A DNA stretch of 37,251 bases from an uncultured Fidelibacterota bacterium (lineage in GTDB: Bacteria; Marinisomatota; Marinisomatia; Marinisomatales; UBA1611), in contig CAJWMI010000004.1 in the NCBI GenBank assembly GCA_913043185.1, positions 1 to 37,251 of the forward strand, in the 5' to 3' direction. The notes beneath the pieces were generated by a model. It was not told the DNA's origin. It saw only the letters and a list, made by a program, of their open reading frames with translations, and did no database searches. Made by a program: the position numbers and the translations under genes. Below, in pieces: positions 9,932 to 18,986 of the stretch. The first letter of the stretch is position 1; each line of letters starts with the position of its first letter.

Positions 9932-12900
9932 TTGAAGGTAAATCTGAGAAAGTACTCCCCTCGTTGGAGATTAGGTATTTTACAAGCTCTTGGAGTCATA
10001 CTCCTGCTTACAGCGCCGGCGTGCGATTTTGATGTTCCTGAGAAGTTTGAGATGCCAACCTGGTTTCTTGATATAAAAATTCCGTTAGTTCAAAAACGTT
10101 ATGAAATGGGGGACCTCTCTAATCCGGATTATAATATATTTCCTACACCAGATTCTATGGGTTTCCAGATTGTATATGAGGCTGAGTTTCCTTTTACATC
10201 ACTAGATCCGGAAAACTTAAAAATTGATTTTCCTGGTGGCTATATGGAGACGGCCATTCCTGCTACAGAAATGCCTGGAATCGATGCTAGTAGTTTAGCA
10301 TTGCCAGAGGTACCGCCTATTGAGTTTGAGATTCCATTAGTCATCTATGATCAGTTATTGTATTTAGATACTGCTATAACACTTATTCCTCTTTTAGATG
10401 ATGATGGAAATCCTGTTTTTGAAACTGATCCTGATACAGGTTTACCCTTAGTAGATGATGATGGAAATCCTATTCTTGTCTGGGATACTTTAGTAGTACC
10501 GTTTGAAGGAGTTGATTATACGGGAACCCCATTTTCATTTCCTATTGACTCAGTAAAAACACTGTCCGCTGATTTTTATAATGCTGCAATCGCTACTCCA
10601 GCAAACAATTTCCTTGACTCTTTATTCGGTCAGATAAATGGTCAGGCTCCTATTGATCTAGGATTGAACTCGCTTTTACCAGATTCAGATCCACAATTGA
10701 TAAGCAGTATCGACACAATAAATATTAGTTCTGGAGATAATAGCGTATACTCTACAAAAATAAAGAACAGAGGTATACCCACAAACCTTTCCTCAGTTTT
10801 TTCTCGATTGGTGACTGGTATAGAGGCGCTAGATGATACAATAGCGAATCATGCTTCTGATTTAATAGCTATTGGAACAGAGTTAAATGAGACTAAAGAT
10901 CTAGGCGGAGAGGGTTTAGCACAATTATTACAAATAACTACAGCTTTTCAGCTTGATTATGCACCCCCTGGAACTTTTGTTACACTTTATCCACCAGAAA
11001 ATGATGAAGGTCAACAACCAAGTGACTCTCTTTATATCGACTTTAAGATACAGTTTGGGTTATCGGGTGTTGAGAGTATGGACGTTTCTATTGATTCGGT
11101 GGGCCTTGGAATTGACGCGCCAGAGATCCCTTTTGGTGCTACAGAAAATGAAGATGGAACTTCTACAAGCCTTGAGCTCTACAGAACTGTTCTTTCTTCA
11201 GAGGGAGTACCTTATAATTCTAATCGGCTACAAATACTTAACCTAAAAAACACTTTTCCGTTTAATATCAAATTTTTAATGGACTATAAAAACTTTTTCA
11301 TTCCTGAGGGGAATGTTCCGGTGAAGATTGATCAGATTCTGGTTCCTGGAGAGACATACAATTTTGACATTAGCCTTAAGGGAGATACAATGAGAGCGGC
11401 TAACCCTGACTCAGCGATAGATAAGCTTGACCTTGAGCTAGAAGTAAGTATTCCAACACAGAAAGTGACCATACCACTGGATGGTTCAAGCCTGGGTGGA
11501 ATGGGTCTCACCATTCGATTTGGATCGCTAGTGTTTAAAGAGCTAGAGGCGAATATTGTTCAAGGTTTTCCATCGGTACCACAAGACCAGGAAATGCCTC
11601 AAGGTTTTAAAGGTGCCACAATTGCAGATGTAAGACTGGCGTTAATAATGAAAAGTCAGATAAAACTTCCAGTGAGGATGAATATGGACTTTGCTGGCGT
11701 GGACGTTTTTGGTGACACAACAAGGATGAGTTTTGCCATTGATACAATAGGCTATCCGCCTACTTCCTTAGACACTTCAATGACAGTTATTGAGTTAAAC
11801 CGTTGGGGCACGCGGATTCAAATTTATGATAGGACTACAGACAGCATTGCTACCTATGATACTTTAGTGGCACCAGCAGAAGGTCAGGGTACCATTATTG
11901 ACCTAATGGCCTCAAATCCCACGAAACTCACTATTGATGCTTCGGCCAGGATTGATGGCAGAGGCACTATTGTTGCTGGTGCTGGATTAGGAGGCGGTTT
12001 TAGGCTGGTAGCACCATTTTCTTTAATACTTGATGAGATGGTTTTTCTATCTCAGCCTACGGTTATTGAAGAGATGGACTATGAGACAAGGAATAAAATT
12101 AGAAACTCACTTATTAGCGCGGAAATGGTTTTTGATGTGACAAATGCGATGCCTATTGGTGCAGAACTTGCTATGCTACTTTCAAATAGTGAATTTTTTC
12201 CAACAAGCCCGACGCCTGAGATGTTATTAGCATTTAGAGATACCATGGCGCTAAAACAAGGCTGGTCTCCAACGGATAATGTCTATATTATAAATCGTTG
12301 TTCAGATCTTTCTCCTAAGACAAGCAATATCTACATCTATGATGTGATGACGGATTTCAACGAGTGCATCGATGGAATTCCTTATATAGTAAGATCGGAT
12401 GGTAGTGGGATTGATACCGTAATAAGTTATGTAGACACACTCTTCAAGTTTATTCTTCCTAGTCCGAATAGGTTATACACAGCAGAGGACACGCTTGGTT
12501 TTCCAGAAGGAATGGTGGCTGAACCAGGGAATTCTACCTACGCAACAGGTTTAGACACAAACAGGGTAAGGCTAATCACTGACTATGGAGATCATTTTGT
12601 TATGCCTCGGTTTCAGATAAACAGCACGGATTCTCAGATGATATTTTTATCAATAAATGATCATCTTGAGGTAGGGTCATTTATCACATTTAGAGTGAGC
12701 AGTAGCGGCGCATTTGCATCCGCAAACTCTGAGCTTGTTATTGTAAAACCAAATGGTGGGCAGACATTATACACTGACCAGTCCTATGACATTCAGTGGC
12801 GTACTTATGGAGAGGGAATCTCTGCGGTTAACATATATTACTCTACATCTTCAGACACCAATATAAGTGCTGAAATAGATGGATATTGGTCTGGAGTAAA

Positions 12901-13174
12901 TGGTGGTATTATCGCAGAAGACGTTTCTAGTGCTGCTGGCTTAAACACATATGAGTGGGACCTTAACGGATTTTCAGAGCAGGACTCATTACGTATTCGT
13001 ATTGTGAGTAAAGAGAATGTCGTTCTTGATCAAAAGACTGATAAATATGTCAAAGCTAGAGATATGAATGGCTGGTACCTAAAGATAAAAAATCCAGGAC
13101 GTACGAGCTCAATTTCATCGATAAATCCAAGTTTTATTGGTCCTCATAATTCTAGATTATATAGGAATCGATAA
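9932..13174 (+). CDS. Large putative surface lipoprotein with C-terminal Kre9/KNH-like Ig domain
   Basis: The function is not recognised. The 1080-residue product opens with a positive stretch, a hydrophobic segment (about 14-27) and a cysteine at 31 (LLTAPAC), suggesting an exported lipoprotein, although Ala-Pro-Ala before the Cys is not a textbook lipobox. The body is rich in beta-type sequence with many Asp/Pro turns, including two DDDGNP turns encoded by a 20-bp direct repeat. Near residues 935-965, VIVKPNGGQTLYTDQSYDIQW matches the start of Kre9/KNH-like Ig domains common in FCB surface proteins. The start codon is TTG without a visible ribosome-binding site. No other in-frame start precedes the signal segment. 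It overlaps the next gene by one base (TAATG), implying coupled expression with a beta-barrel protein. Confidence 0.75.
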   Translation: MKVNLRKYSPRWRLGILQALGVILLLTAPACDFDVPEKFEMPTWFLDIKIPLVQKRYEMGDLSNPDYNIFPTPDSMGFQIVYEAEFPFTSLDPENLKIDFPGGYMETAIPATEMPGIDASSLALPEVPPIEFEIPLVIYDQLLYLDTAITLIPLLDDDGNPVFETDPDTGLPLVDDDGNPILVWDTLVVPFEGVDYTGTPFSFPIDSVKTLSADFYNAAIATPANNFLDSLFGQINGQAPIDLGLNSLLPDSDPQLISSIDTINISSGDNSVYSTKIKNRGIPTNLSSVFSRLVTGIEALDDTIANHASDLIAIGTELNETKDLGGEGLAQLLQITTAFQLDYAPPGTFVTLYPPENDEGQQPSDSLYIDFKIQFGLSGVESMDVSIDSVGLGIDAPEIPFGATENEDGTSTSLELYRTVLSSEGVPYNSNRLQILNLKNTFPFNIKFLMDYKNFFIPEGNVPVKIDQILVPGETYNFDISLKGDTMRAANPDSAIDKLDLELEVSIPTQKVTIPLDGSSLGGMGLTIRFGSLVFKELEANIVQGFPSVPQDQEMPQGFKGATIADVRLALIMKSQIKLPVRMNMDFAGVDVFGDTTRMSFAIDTIGYPPTSLDTSMTVIELNRWGTRIQIYDRTTDSIATYDTLVAPAEGQGTIIDLMASNPTKLTIDASARIDGRGTIVAGAGLGGGFRLVAPFSLILDEMVFLSQPTVIEEMDYETRNKIRNSLISAEMVFDVTNAMPIGAELAMLLSNSEFFPTSPTPEMLLAFRDTMALKQGWSPTDNVYIINRCSDLSPKTSNIYIYDVMTDFNECIDGIPYIVRSDGSGIDTVISYVDTLFKFILPSPNRLYTAEDTLGFPEGMVAEPGNSTYATGLDTNRVRLITDYGDHFVMPRFQINSTDSQMIFLSINDHLEVGSFITFRVSSSGAFASANSELVIVKPNGGQTLYTDQSYDIQWRTYGEGISAVNIYYSTSSDTNISAEIDGYWSGVNGGIIAEDVSSAAGLNTYEWDLNGFSEQDSLRIRIVSKENVVLDQKTDKYVKARDMNGWYLKIKNPGRTSSISSINPSFIGPHNSRLYRNR
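10395..10471 (+). repeat. Pair of 20-bp direct repeats inside the lipoprotein gene
   Basis: An identical 20-mer, TAGATGATGATGGAAATCCT, lies at 10395-10414 and 10452-10471, offset by 57 bp (19 codons). It encodes the DDDGNP turn twice in frame, so it is probably a small coding duplication. Confidence 0.8.
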
Positions 13175-14652
13175 TGAAGAGGATATTATTAGTTTCTATA
13201 TTGCTGATTACCACACAGCTACAGGGTCAAACAAAAAGAGATCCTCGAGTAGTTGGACTCTCTGGCGCATACACAACAATAGCTGAAGGTATTTTTTGTG
13301 TTGGTTTCAATCCTGCTTTAATTACCAGAGCACACGACAAACCATTTATGTTACAGCTTTACCAGTCAGACAGAGGTTTTTTAGGAAATTTTTTCTCTAT
13401 AGAAAATGTAGCTCAGTTTAGTGGTGACACGCTAAACACAAAAGAGAAGGATGAACTTTTTGAAAATTTTGAAGACGGTGGCGGATTGTCCTTTTTTCAG
13501 GATAGACATTTACCCATCCCGCTATTGAATTATTCAAAAGGTAATATGGCTCTAACAAGTAATATGGTCATTTTAAATAATTTTAAGATCCCAATTGGTT
13601 TACTAGAGCTTATTTTCTATGGCAATGGTGGAAAGCCAGATCTTGATATGACTCTAAATCTAGAGGTTTTAGGGATAAACGAGTTTGGTTTCACCTTTGG
13701 AGTACCATTTAATTCTGTCTCAGTTGGTGTGACGCTAAAATATTTACAGGGACTTTTTTATATGGGGATTGACCCTGACTCCAGCCAGGCAAATATTATT
13801 ACCTCAGATGTTGGATTATACGGTGGCGGGAAATATTTAATACGCCAGGGAATAGGCGGCAAAGGTTTTGGTCTAGACCTAGGAATTATTACGAAAGAAA
13901 TAAATGGTTGGTCATTTGGTGCATCTATGATTAATGTGCTCGGCACAATTGAGTGGAACAGGCCTTCGGGGATGAAAGACTTTTTATCTAGCAACCCAAA
14001 AATATTTAGTGGGTTTTATCCTTTTAAATGGGGTGGCCAAACTGTTGGTGATGACGAGGCTATTTTATATACATATAATATTGACACGCTAAGAGCGGAT
14101 AACCTCAACCAGGATTCTCTTTTTACCAATAGCACGGTATTTATTAAAGACACCCTAGAAAATGGTAATCCTAGGATATTTGAAACAAGGTATCCAGCAT
14201 TATTTCGATTAGGCCTCTCAAAAAAAATGCCTACATATATTATTGCATCTGATCTTGTCGCTGGTTTTCAGGATAAATACTACGCCAGGGCTAAATGGAG
14301 ATGGTCTGTAGGACTTGAGTGGACAAAAATGGAATCCTTACCCCTGCGTATTGGATACTCATGGGCTGGTGCAGATCTTAAAGAATTGTCCATGGGGATG
14401 GGCTATAGAAAAGGTCCACTTATTTGGGATCTTGGTTTTGCTTTTAGAAATGGTACATGGCTCCACACGATGAAAGGTTTTAACCTATCAACTGGATTTA
14501 CGTTAACTTCTTTTGGAGGCTGGAAATCAGATACTGAGAAGAAGAGCTCTGATAAAGGATTAAGAGGTTTGTTTAACCGACTTAAGAAAAATAGATCAAA
14601 AAAGAAAGACAGCTCTGCTAAGTCTACTTCCGAGCCCGAACAAGCAGAATAA
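13174..14652 (+). CDS. DUF5723-like outer-membrane beta-barrel protein
   Basis: Probable outer-membrane protein of unknown cargo. Residues 1-18 (MKRILLVSILLITTQLQG) form a Sec signal peptide. The mature N-terminus has the pattern DPRVVGLSGAYTTIAEG...GFNPAL, typical of DUF5723 and PorV/FadL-like FCB barrels, in which a new chain is described by successive glycine- and aromatic-rich strands. Later strands such as GLSKKMPTYIIASDLVAGF and LRIGYSWAGADLKELSMGMGY fit a beta-barrel. The last 30 residues are charged and lysine/serine-rich (RLKKNRSKKKDSS), so the barrel does not end at the C-terminus. It begins on the last base of the preceding lipoprotein stop codon and overlaps the convergent lptG end by 29 bp. 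Assignment to the family is from pattern memory, and function is open. Confidence 0.72.
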   Translation: MKRILLVSILLITTQLQGQTKRDPRVVGLSGAYTTIAEGIFCVGFNPALITRAHDKPFMLQLYQSDRGFLGNFFSIENVAQFSGDTLNTKEKDELFENFEDGGGLSFFQDRHLPIPLLNYSKGNMALTSNMVILNNFKIPIGLLELIFYGNGGKPDLDMTLNLEVLGINEFGFTFGVPFNSVSVGVTLKYLQGLFYMGIDPDSSQANIITSDVGLYGGGKYLIRQGIGGKGFGLDLGIITKEINGWSFGASMINVLGTIEWNRPSGMKDFLSSNPKIFSGFYPFKWGGQTVGDDEAILYTYNIDTLRADNLNQDSLFTNSTVFIKDTLENGNPRIFETRYPALFRLGLSKKMPTYIIASDLVAGFQDKYYARAKWRWSVGLEWTKMESLPLRIGYSWAGADLKELSMGMGYRKGPLIWDLGFAFRNGTWLHTMKGFNLSTGFTLTSFGGWKSDTEKKSSDKGLRGLFNRLKKNRSKKKDSSAKSTSEPEQAE

Positions 14653-15715
14653 CTCCTCCAATAAAAAAGACTAAATTCCCTAGCCAAGCAGAAAATATTG
14701 GTGCTAGTTGCCCTTTAAATCCCATGGATTGACCAAACTTGATAAAAGCATAATATCCAAAAATCACAAATACGCTCATACCTATTCCAAATGAGAGACT
14801 ATTTTTTTCTCTAAATACGACTAAGGGAATACCACATAACACCACAATAAAGTTAGTTAAAGCGAAAGATATCTTGAGATATCTTGTGACCTCCCAGCGA
14901 ACTGTTTTTACTCCGTTATTTTTTAATTCAGATATGCGTGATGTTAGCTCATAATAGTTTAGCTCATCAGGAGAGCGCGCCTGTCTGTCTATATCTTCTG
15001 GTGTAAATCTTAGGTCAATCAGTGTATCGCCTTCTGAGAAATAGACACTAGTTTCAATACCATTATGAAAATTTCGGATCGAATAACTTGAAATTTTCCA
15101 TGTTAAAGAGTCATCAAGGTACATTATCTTTCTCGCATCAATTCTTTGTTTGATAATATCTGTACCAAGGTCAACCCAGGTTAATACGTTTCCAGACATT
15201 TTCTTTATATTATATTTTTCCATTCCGATATGAATCGTCTTATTCTTTTGAAGAAAAATATTTTTTAATGTGCTTTTTACTTTGTGTCTGGATCTTTTTT
15301 TTACATAATCACGGTCAATGGTAAATCTTTTTTCATTTCCCCATGAGACAAGTTGATTATCAAGAATAAATGAAAGCATACTAATCATCATACCCATCAA
15401 TAATAGAGGAGTAGAAAGCCTATAAAGGCTTATTCCTGATGATTTCATTGCGGTCCATTCATTACGCTTCACCAACATACCCACTCCAAATACAGTTGAT
15501 ATCAACATTGACATTGGAAGAGCTACACTGATAAACCATGGAATACTATATATATAATAGTTAATAATTACTTTACCTGGGACACCATTATCTATAAAGC
15601 GATCTAAGTTCTCTATAAGATCTACGATAAGGAATATTGAAACAAATCCAAGGATAGAAAGACCAAGTATTGCGAAGAATTGTTTTAGTAAGTATCTATC
15701 TAGTTTATATAACAT
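14624..15715 (-). CDS. lptG: LptF/LptG-family lipopolysaccharide export permease
   Basis: Inner-membrane subunit of the Lpt ABC machine that pulls lipopolysaccharide out of the membrane for transport to the cell surface. The 363-residue protein has the family layout: N-terminal LDRYLLKQF, three membrane segments (about 12-34, 53-75, 96-118), a periplasmic beta-jellyroll (about 130-265), and three C-terminal segments (about 275-358). The coupling region RNEWTAMKSSGISLYRL, the family hallmark, is at about 85-100. LptF and LptG are hard to tell apart, and I choose LptG from general resemblance. No partner lptF or lptB lies within the window. Its 3' end overlaps the convergent barrel gene by 29 bp, so both C-terminal tails are read from the same DNA. 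Confidence 0.8.
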   Translation of the reverse strand: MLYKLDRYLLKQFFAILGLSILGFVSIFLIVDLIENLDRFIDNGVPGKVIINYYIYSIPWFISVALPMSMLISTVFGVGMLVKRNEWTAMKSSGISLYRLSTPLLLMGMMISMLSFILDNQLVSWGNEKRFTIDRDYVKKRSRHKVKSTLKNIFLQKNKTIHIGMEKYNIKKMSGNVLTWVDLGTDIIKQRIDARKIMYLDDSLTWKISSYSIRNFHNGIETSVYFSEGDTLIDLRFTPEDIDRQARSPDELNYYELTSRISELKNNGVKTVRWEVTRYLKISFALTNFIVVLCGIPLVVFREKNSLSFGIGMSVFVIFGYYAFIKFGQSMGFKGQLAPIFSAWLGNLVFFIGGVILLVRARK

Positions 15716-15778
15716 TAAATTGCTTGGAATAACAATCTAATTTGATGATAATGAAGGAATAAAAAAATAGGTTCGAAT

Positions 15779-17140
15779 ATGAATTTATATGATACAATTG
15801 ATGGATTTATGGCATCCTTAGCTAATTTTTTATGGGGAACACCCTTAGTCATTCTGTTATTAGGCGGGGGTTTTTATTTTTCAATAATCTCTCGGTTAGT
15901 GCCCTTTGCTTATCTACAGCATGCGATTGATATTCTGCTTGGGAAATATGATTCAGAGGATGATCCAGGCCAGATAACGCACTTTCAGGCACTATCCAGT
16001 GCGTTATCAAGCACAGTGGGCATGGGGAATATTGCAGGCGTTGCTTTGGCAATTCACACTGGTGGTCCAGGAGCAATATTTTGGATGTGGTGTACTGCAA
16101 TATTAGGTATGACCACTAAGTTTTTTACTTGTACGCTGGCTTTAATGTATCGTGGGGAGGATGACCTTGGCGAGATACAGGGTGGGGTAATGTATTATAT
16201 AGAAGAAGGTTTAGGAGAAAAGTTTAAGCCTCTGGCAATCATGTTCAGTATTTCTGGATTATTTGGTTGCACTATTTTTTTCCAGTCAAATCAATTAGCT
16301 CAGATTATCAGAGAATATTTATATAATCCAATTGGAATATTTCAGGAGCAGATCTTTACTGGAGATTTAGTTACAGGATGTATGGTTGCTGCACTGGTAG
16401 GAACTGTTATTTTTGGTGGTATAAAAAGAATAGCTAAAGTTGCATCAACGATGGTCCCAGTAATGGTGGGTATATATTTGCTTGCTGCAATAATTATTAT
16501 CGGAAAGAATATTCACTTTGTACCAAATATTTTTTTATTAATTGTCCAAGATGCATTTAGCGGAACTGCTGTTGCTGGTGGTGCGGTAGGATCTATGATC
16601 AGTATTGGGGTTAGACGCGGACTTTTTTCAAATGAGGCAGGAACCGGTACAGAGACAATGGCACATGGCGCTGCGAAAACAAAAGAACCAGTTAGAGAGG
16701 GTCTGGTGGCGATGTTAGGTCCATTTATTGATACAATTATTGTCTGCTCTATTACTGCGATCGTTATTCTTCTAAGCGGTGTATATACCCAAGACTTGAA
16801 CGGCGTTTCAATGACTGTATCTGCGTTCGAGCATGAACTGGGCACTTTAGGTAAAATAATAATAATGGTAGCTGTATTAACATTCTCATTATCAACAATG
16901 TTTGGATATTCATACTATGGTAGAAAGTGTACTTCATATTTATTAGGAACTAAATGGAAAATTGTTTATAACTGGTTTTATGTTATGATGATTGTGTTGG
17001 CATCAACAATATCAATTGATATTGCAATTAATTTTATGGATAGTGCCTTCGCACTAATGGTTATTCCAACGATAATCTCAACAATATTATTGGCGCCAAA
17101 AGTCTTAAGCGAAAGCAAAAGGTATTTTAATCAGATCTAA
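15779..17140 (+). CDS. Alanine/glycine:cation (sodium) symporter, AGCS family
   Basis: Integral inner-membrane symporter that takes up alanine or glycine with sodium. It is 453 residues long with about ten or more hydrophobic segments. Family marks are the N-terminal FLWGTPLVILLLGGGFYFSIISR, SALSSTVGMGNIAGVALAI, the large Thr/Gly-rich NEAGTGTETMAHGAAKT (around 283-299), and GLVAMLGPFIDTIIVCS. The ATG at 15779 follows an AGG-containing leader. Divergently placed from lptG across 63 bp, it ends 4 bp from the convergent prmA stop, with no room for a separate terminator. The exact substrate (alanine, glycine or D-forms) cannot be told from the sequence. The sodium dependence fits a marine cell. 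Confidence 0.9.
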   Translation: MNLYDTIDGFMASLANFLWGTPLVILLLGGGFYFSIISRLVPFAYLQHAIDILLGKYDSEDDPGQITHFQALSSALSSTVGMGNIAGVALAIHTGGPGAIFWMWCTAILGMTTKFFTCTLALMYRGEDDLGEIQGGVMYYIEEGLGEKFKPLAIMFSISGLFGCTIFFQSNQLAQIIREYLYNPIGIFQEQIFTGDLVTGCMVAALVGTVIFGGIKRIAKVASTMVPVMVGIYLLAAIIIIGKNIHFVPNIFLLIVQDAFSGTAVAGGAVGSMISIGVRRGLFSNEAGTGTETMAHGAAKTKEPVREGLVAMLGPFIDTIIVCSITAIVILLSGVYTQDLNGVSMTVSAFEHELGTLGKIIIMVAVLTFSLSTMFGYSYYGRKCTSYLLGTKWKIVYNWFYVMMIVLASTISIDIAINFMDSAFALMVIPTIISTILLAPKVLSESKRYFNQI

Positions 17141-17144
17141 TAAA

Positions 17145-18041
17145 TTAATTGTTTTCTCCAGAAAAAAGAACCCAGCCTTCCTGATCTCCAATAATGCTAA
17201 GACTTATTTCTGGGGAAAAAGTACTGATTAGTTCTATAGCCTGATCTTTTAATATCCCCGTAAGCAATAGCTTACCATTAGGATTTAGGCTAGTAAGCAA
17301 AGTCTTTTTTAAACTGATAATTGTTTTTAATAATATGTTTGCAATGACGATATCAAACTTCAATGTGTTTTTGTATTCACTCGTATGTAAAAGATCAATC
17401 TCTACTGGGTTTAAGTCTTTGTTTCTCTTAGCATTTCTAAGGGCCTGATAGTCATTGTCAATCCCTAAAACAGTTTTGGCTCCTAACATTTTAGAAGTAA
17501 TAGATAGAATTCCTGATCCACAGCCATAGTCTAGAACGCTAACAGCTGAAGATAAATGTGTTTCCATCCACTTAATACAAAGCTGGGTGGTTGGGTGTGA
17601 TCCGGTTCCAAAGCCCGAACCTGGTTCGATCATTATAGTTTTCCCTGAAAAACCTTTATCAGCTATCCAAGGAGGTATAATCCTTAAGCGATCAGAAATA
17701 ATAATCTCACTAAATTGATTTTTTGAGTGCTGTATCCAATCTCGGTCTTCAAATATTTCCTCAGTAATAATTTCAATAGAATTATCATTAATAAGTGAGC
17801 CTAAATCTTTCACCAAATCTTTTGACTCGGTCATGGCTGAAACTAGTAACTGGATCAAGTGTGTTTTTCCTGTCAGAGTTTTCTTTTCTCCTGGCTGGTC
17901 AAACCAGAATGATTGATTTACTGGAAGGCGGTCAATGATTGTCATTGATAAGATCCGTTTAATTGATAAGATCTTGTCAGAAATTTTTCTAAGGTTTTCT
18001 TGTCCCGGTAAGCTAAGGGTAATATTTTTCCAGGCTGGCAT
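17145..18041 (-). CDS. prmA: Ribosomal protein L11 methyltransferase
   Basis: SAM-dependent methyltransferase that trimethylates lysines and the N-terminus of ribosomal protein L11. The 298-residue length is typical. EPGSGFGTGSHPTT in mid-protein corresponds to the PrmA signature (usually DPGLAFGTGTHPTT), followed by the Rossmann SAM-binding loop VLDYGCGSGILSI and NILLKTI, the counterpart of the usual NILA motif. It is convergent with the symporter gene and divergent from murQ, with only 20 bp between the two start codons. As a SAM consumer it depends on the methyl cycle at 2607-9813, but no shared regulation is visible. Confidence 0.92.
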   Translation of the reverse strand: MPAWKNITLSLPGQENLRKISDKILSIKRILSMTIIDRLPVNQSFWFDQPGEKKTLTGKTHLIQLLVSAMTESKDLVKDLGSLINDNSIEIITEEIFEDRDWIQHSKNQFSEIIISDRLRIIPPWIADKGFSGKTIMIEPGSGFGTGSHPTTQLCIKWMETHLSSAVSVLDYGCGSGILSITSKMLGAKTVLGIDNDYQALRNAKRNKDLNPVEIDLLHTSEYKNTLKFDIVIANILLKTIISLKKTLLTSLNPNGKLLLTGILKDQAIELISTFSPEISLSIIGDQEGWVLFSGENN

Positions 18042-18056
18042 ATAATGTAAATTATA
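18041..18056. promoter_or_regulatory. Palindromic double -10 element between prmA and murQ
   Basis: The perfect inverted repeat TATAATGTAAATTATA provides a consensus TATAAT on each strand (plus 18041-18046; minus 18056-18051). Predicted starts lie about 9 nt before the murQ ATG and about 3 nt before the prmA ATG, so both mRNAs would be almost leaderless. No good -35 match is seen on either side, which lowers confidence. Confidence 0.4.
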
Positions 18057-18061
18057 TTACT

Positions 18062-18958
18062 ATGATTAAGCGTGAAACATTAAAAACAGAACAAGAGAAT
18101 GAGAACACGGTTTCTATTGACCAACTTTCAATTCCTGAAGTACTTAAAACGATTAATGATGAAGACCAAACAATTTCATCAGCAGTTAGAGAGTCCTTGC
18201 CTGAGATTGAAAAAGTTGTTCACTATGCTAAAACAGCTTTAGTCGGAGGTGGTCGAGTTTTTTATATAGGTGCTGGTACCAGTGGGAGACTGGGTGTGCT
18301 TGATGCGTCTGAGTGTCCTCCAACTTATTCTGCGCCTTCAGATTGGTTCATTGGTATTATCGCTGGTGGTGATAAAGCTCTTAGAAATTCTATAGAAGGA
18401 GCAGAAGATAAACCAGATTCTGCGATAGAAGATCTTAGAAAGTTTGACATAACGGTCAATGATTTAGTCATCGGAATAAGCTGCAGCGGTGCTGCCAAGT
18501 ATGTAATATCTGCATTAGACTATGCAAAAGAAAAAGGTTCTAAAACAGCCTATCTAATTACAAACCCAGTCCCATTTTTAACGACTGATGTTGATGTGGT
18601 CATTAGCGTAGACACTGGACCTGAGATCATAACAGGCTCTACAAGAATGAAAGCCGGAACCGCAACAAAAATGGTTTTAAATATGATTTCAACTGCGACC
18701 ATGGTATCTATGGGCAAGGTATATGGAAACCTAATGGTAGACCTAATGGCGGTAAATGAAAAACTTGTAGACAGAGGAACCAGAATTATCCAGAAAATCA
18801 CAGGCTTAGACTATGATAGTGCAGAAGAGGCTCTAATCAGGGCAAACAAATCTGTAAAAACTGCGATCGTAATGATCAACAAAAATTGTGAACTAAATGA
18901 TGCTGAAGAAAAACTTCGTCATGTTGGTGGTTCTTTGAGAAAAATAATTGACGCATAG
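18062..18958 (+). CDS. murQ: N-acetylmuramic acid 6-phosphate etherase
   Basis: Cleaves the lactyl ether of N-acetylmuramic acid 6-phosphate to give GlcNAc-6-phosphate and D-lactate in cell-wall recycling. The protein is 298 residues with one SIS sugar-isomerase domain. GAGTSGRLGVLDASECPPTY (70-89) and SIEGAEDKPDSA (110-121) are the MurQ signatures, with E84 and E115 at the positions of the two catalytic glutamates of the E. coli enzyme. STRMKAGTATKMVLN follows as expected, and the C-terminus carries the UBA-like helical tail. Its usual partner anmK or a PTS transporter is not in the window. The neighbouring M48 protease starts 28 bp later and may share its transcript. Confidence 0.95.
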   Translation: MIKRETLKTEQENENTVSIDQLSIPEVLKTINDEDQTISSAVRESLPEIEKVVHYAKTALVGGGRVFYIGAGTSGRLGVLDASECPPTYSAPSDWFIGIIAGGDKALRNSIEGAEDKPDSAIEDLRKFDITVNDLVIGISCSGAAKYVISALDYAKEKGSKTAYLITNPVPFLTTDVDVVISVDTGPEIITGSTRMKAGTATKMVLNMISTATMVSMGKVYGNLMVDLMAVNEKLVDRGTRIIQKITGLDYDSAEEALIRANKSVKTAIVMINKNCELNDAEEKLRHVGGSLRKIIDA

Positions 18959-18986
18959 ATTTTATTAATACAATAAGTAAAGGAAT

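Noticed and set aside
15849..16100. Minus-strand frame inside the symporter gene
   Set aside because: It lies across conserved membrane segments of the AGCS protein and has no start signal or recognisable product.
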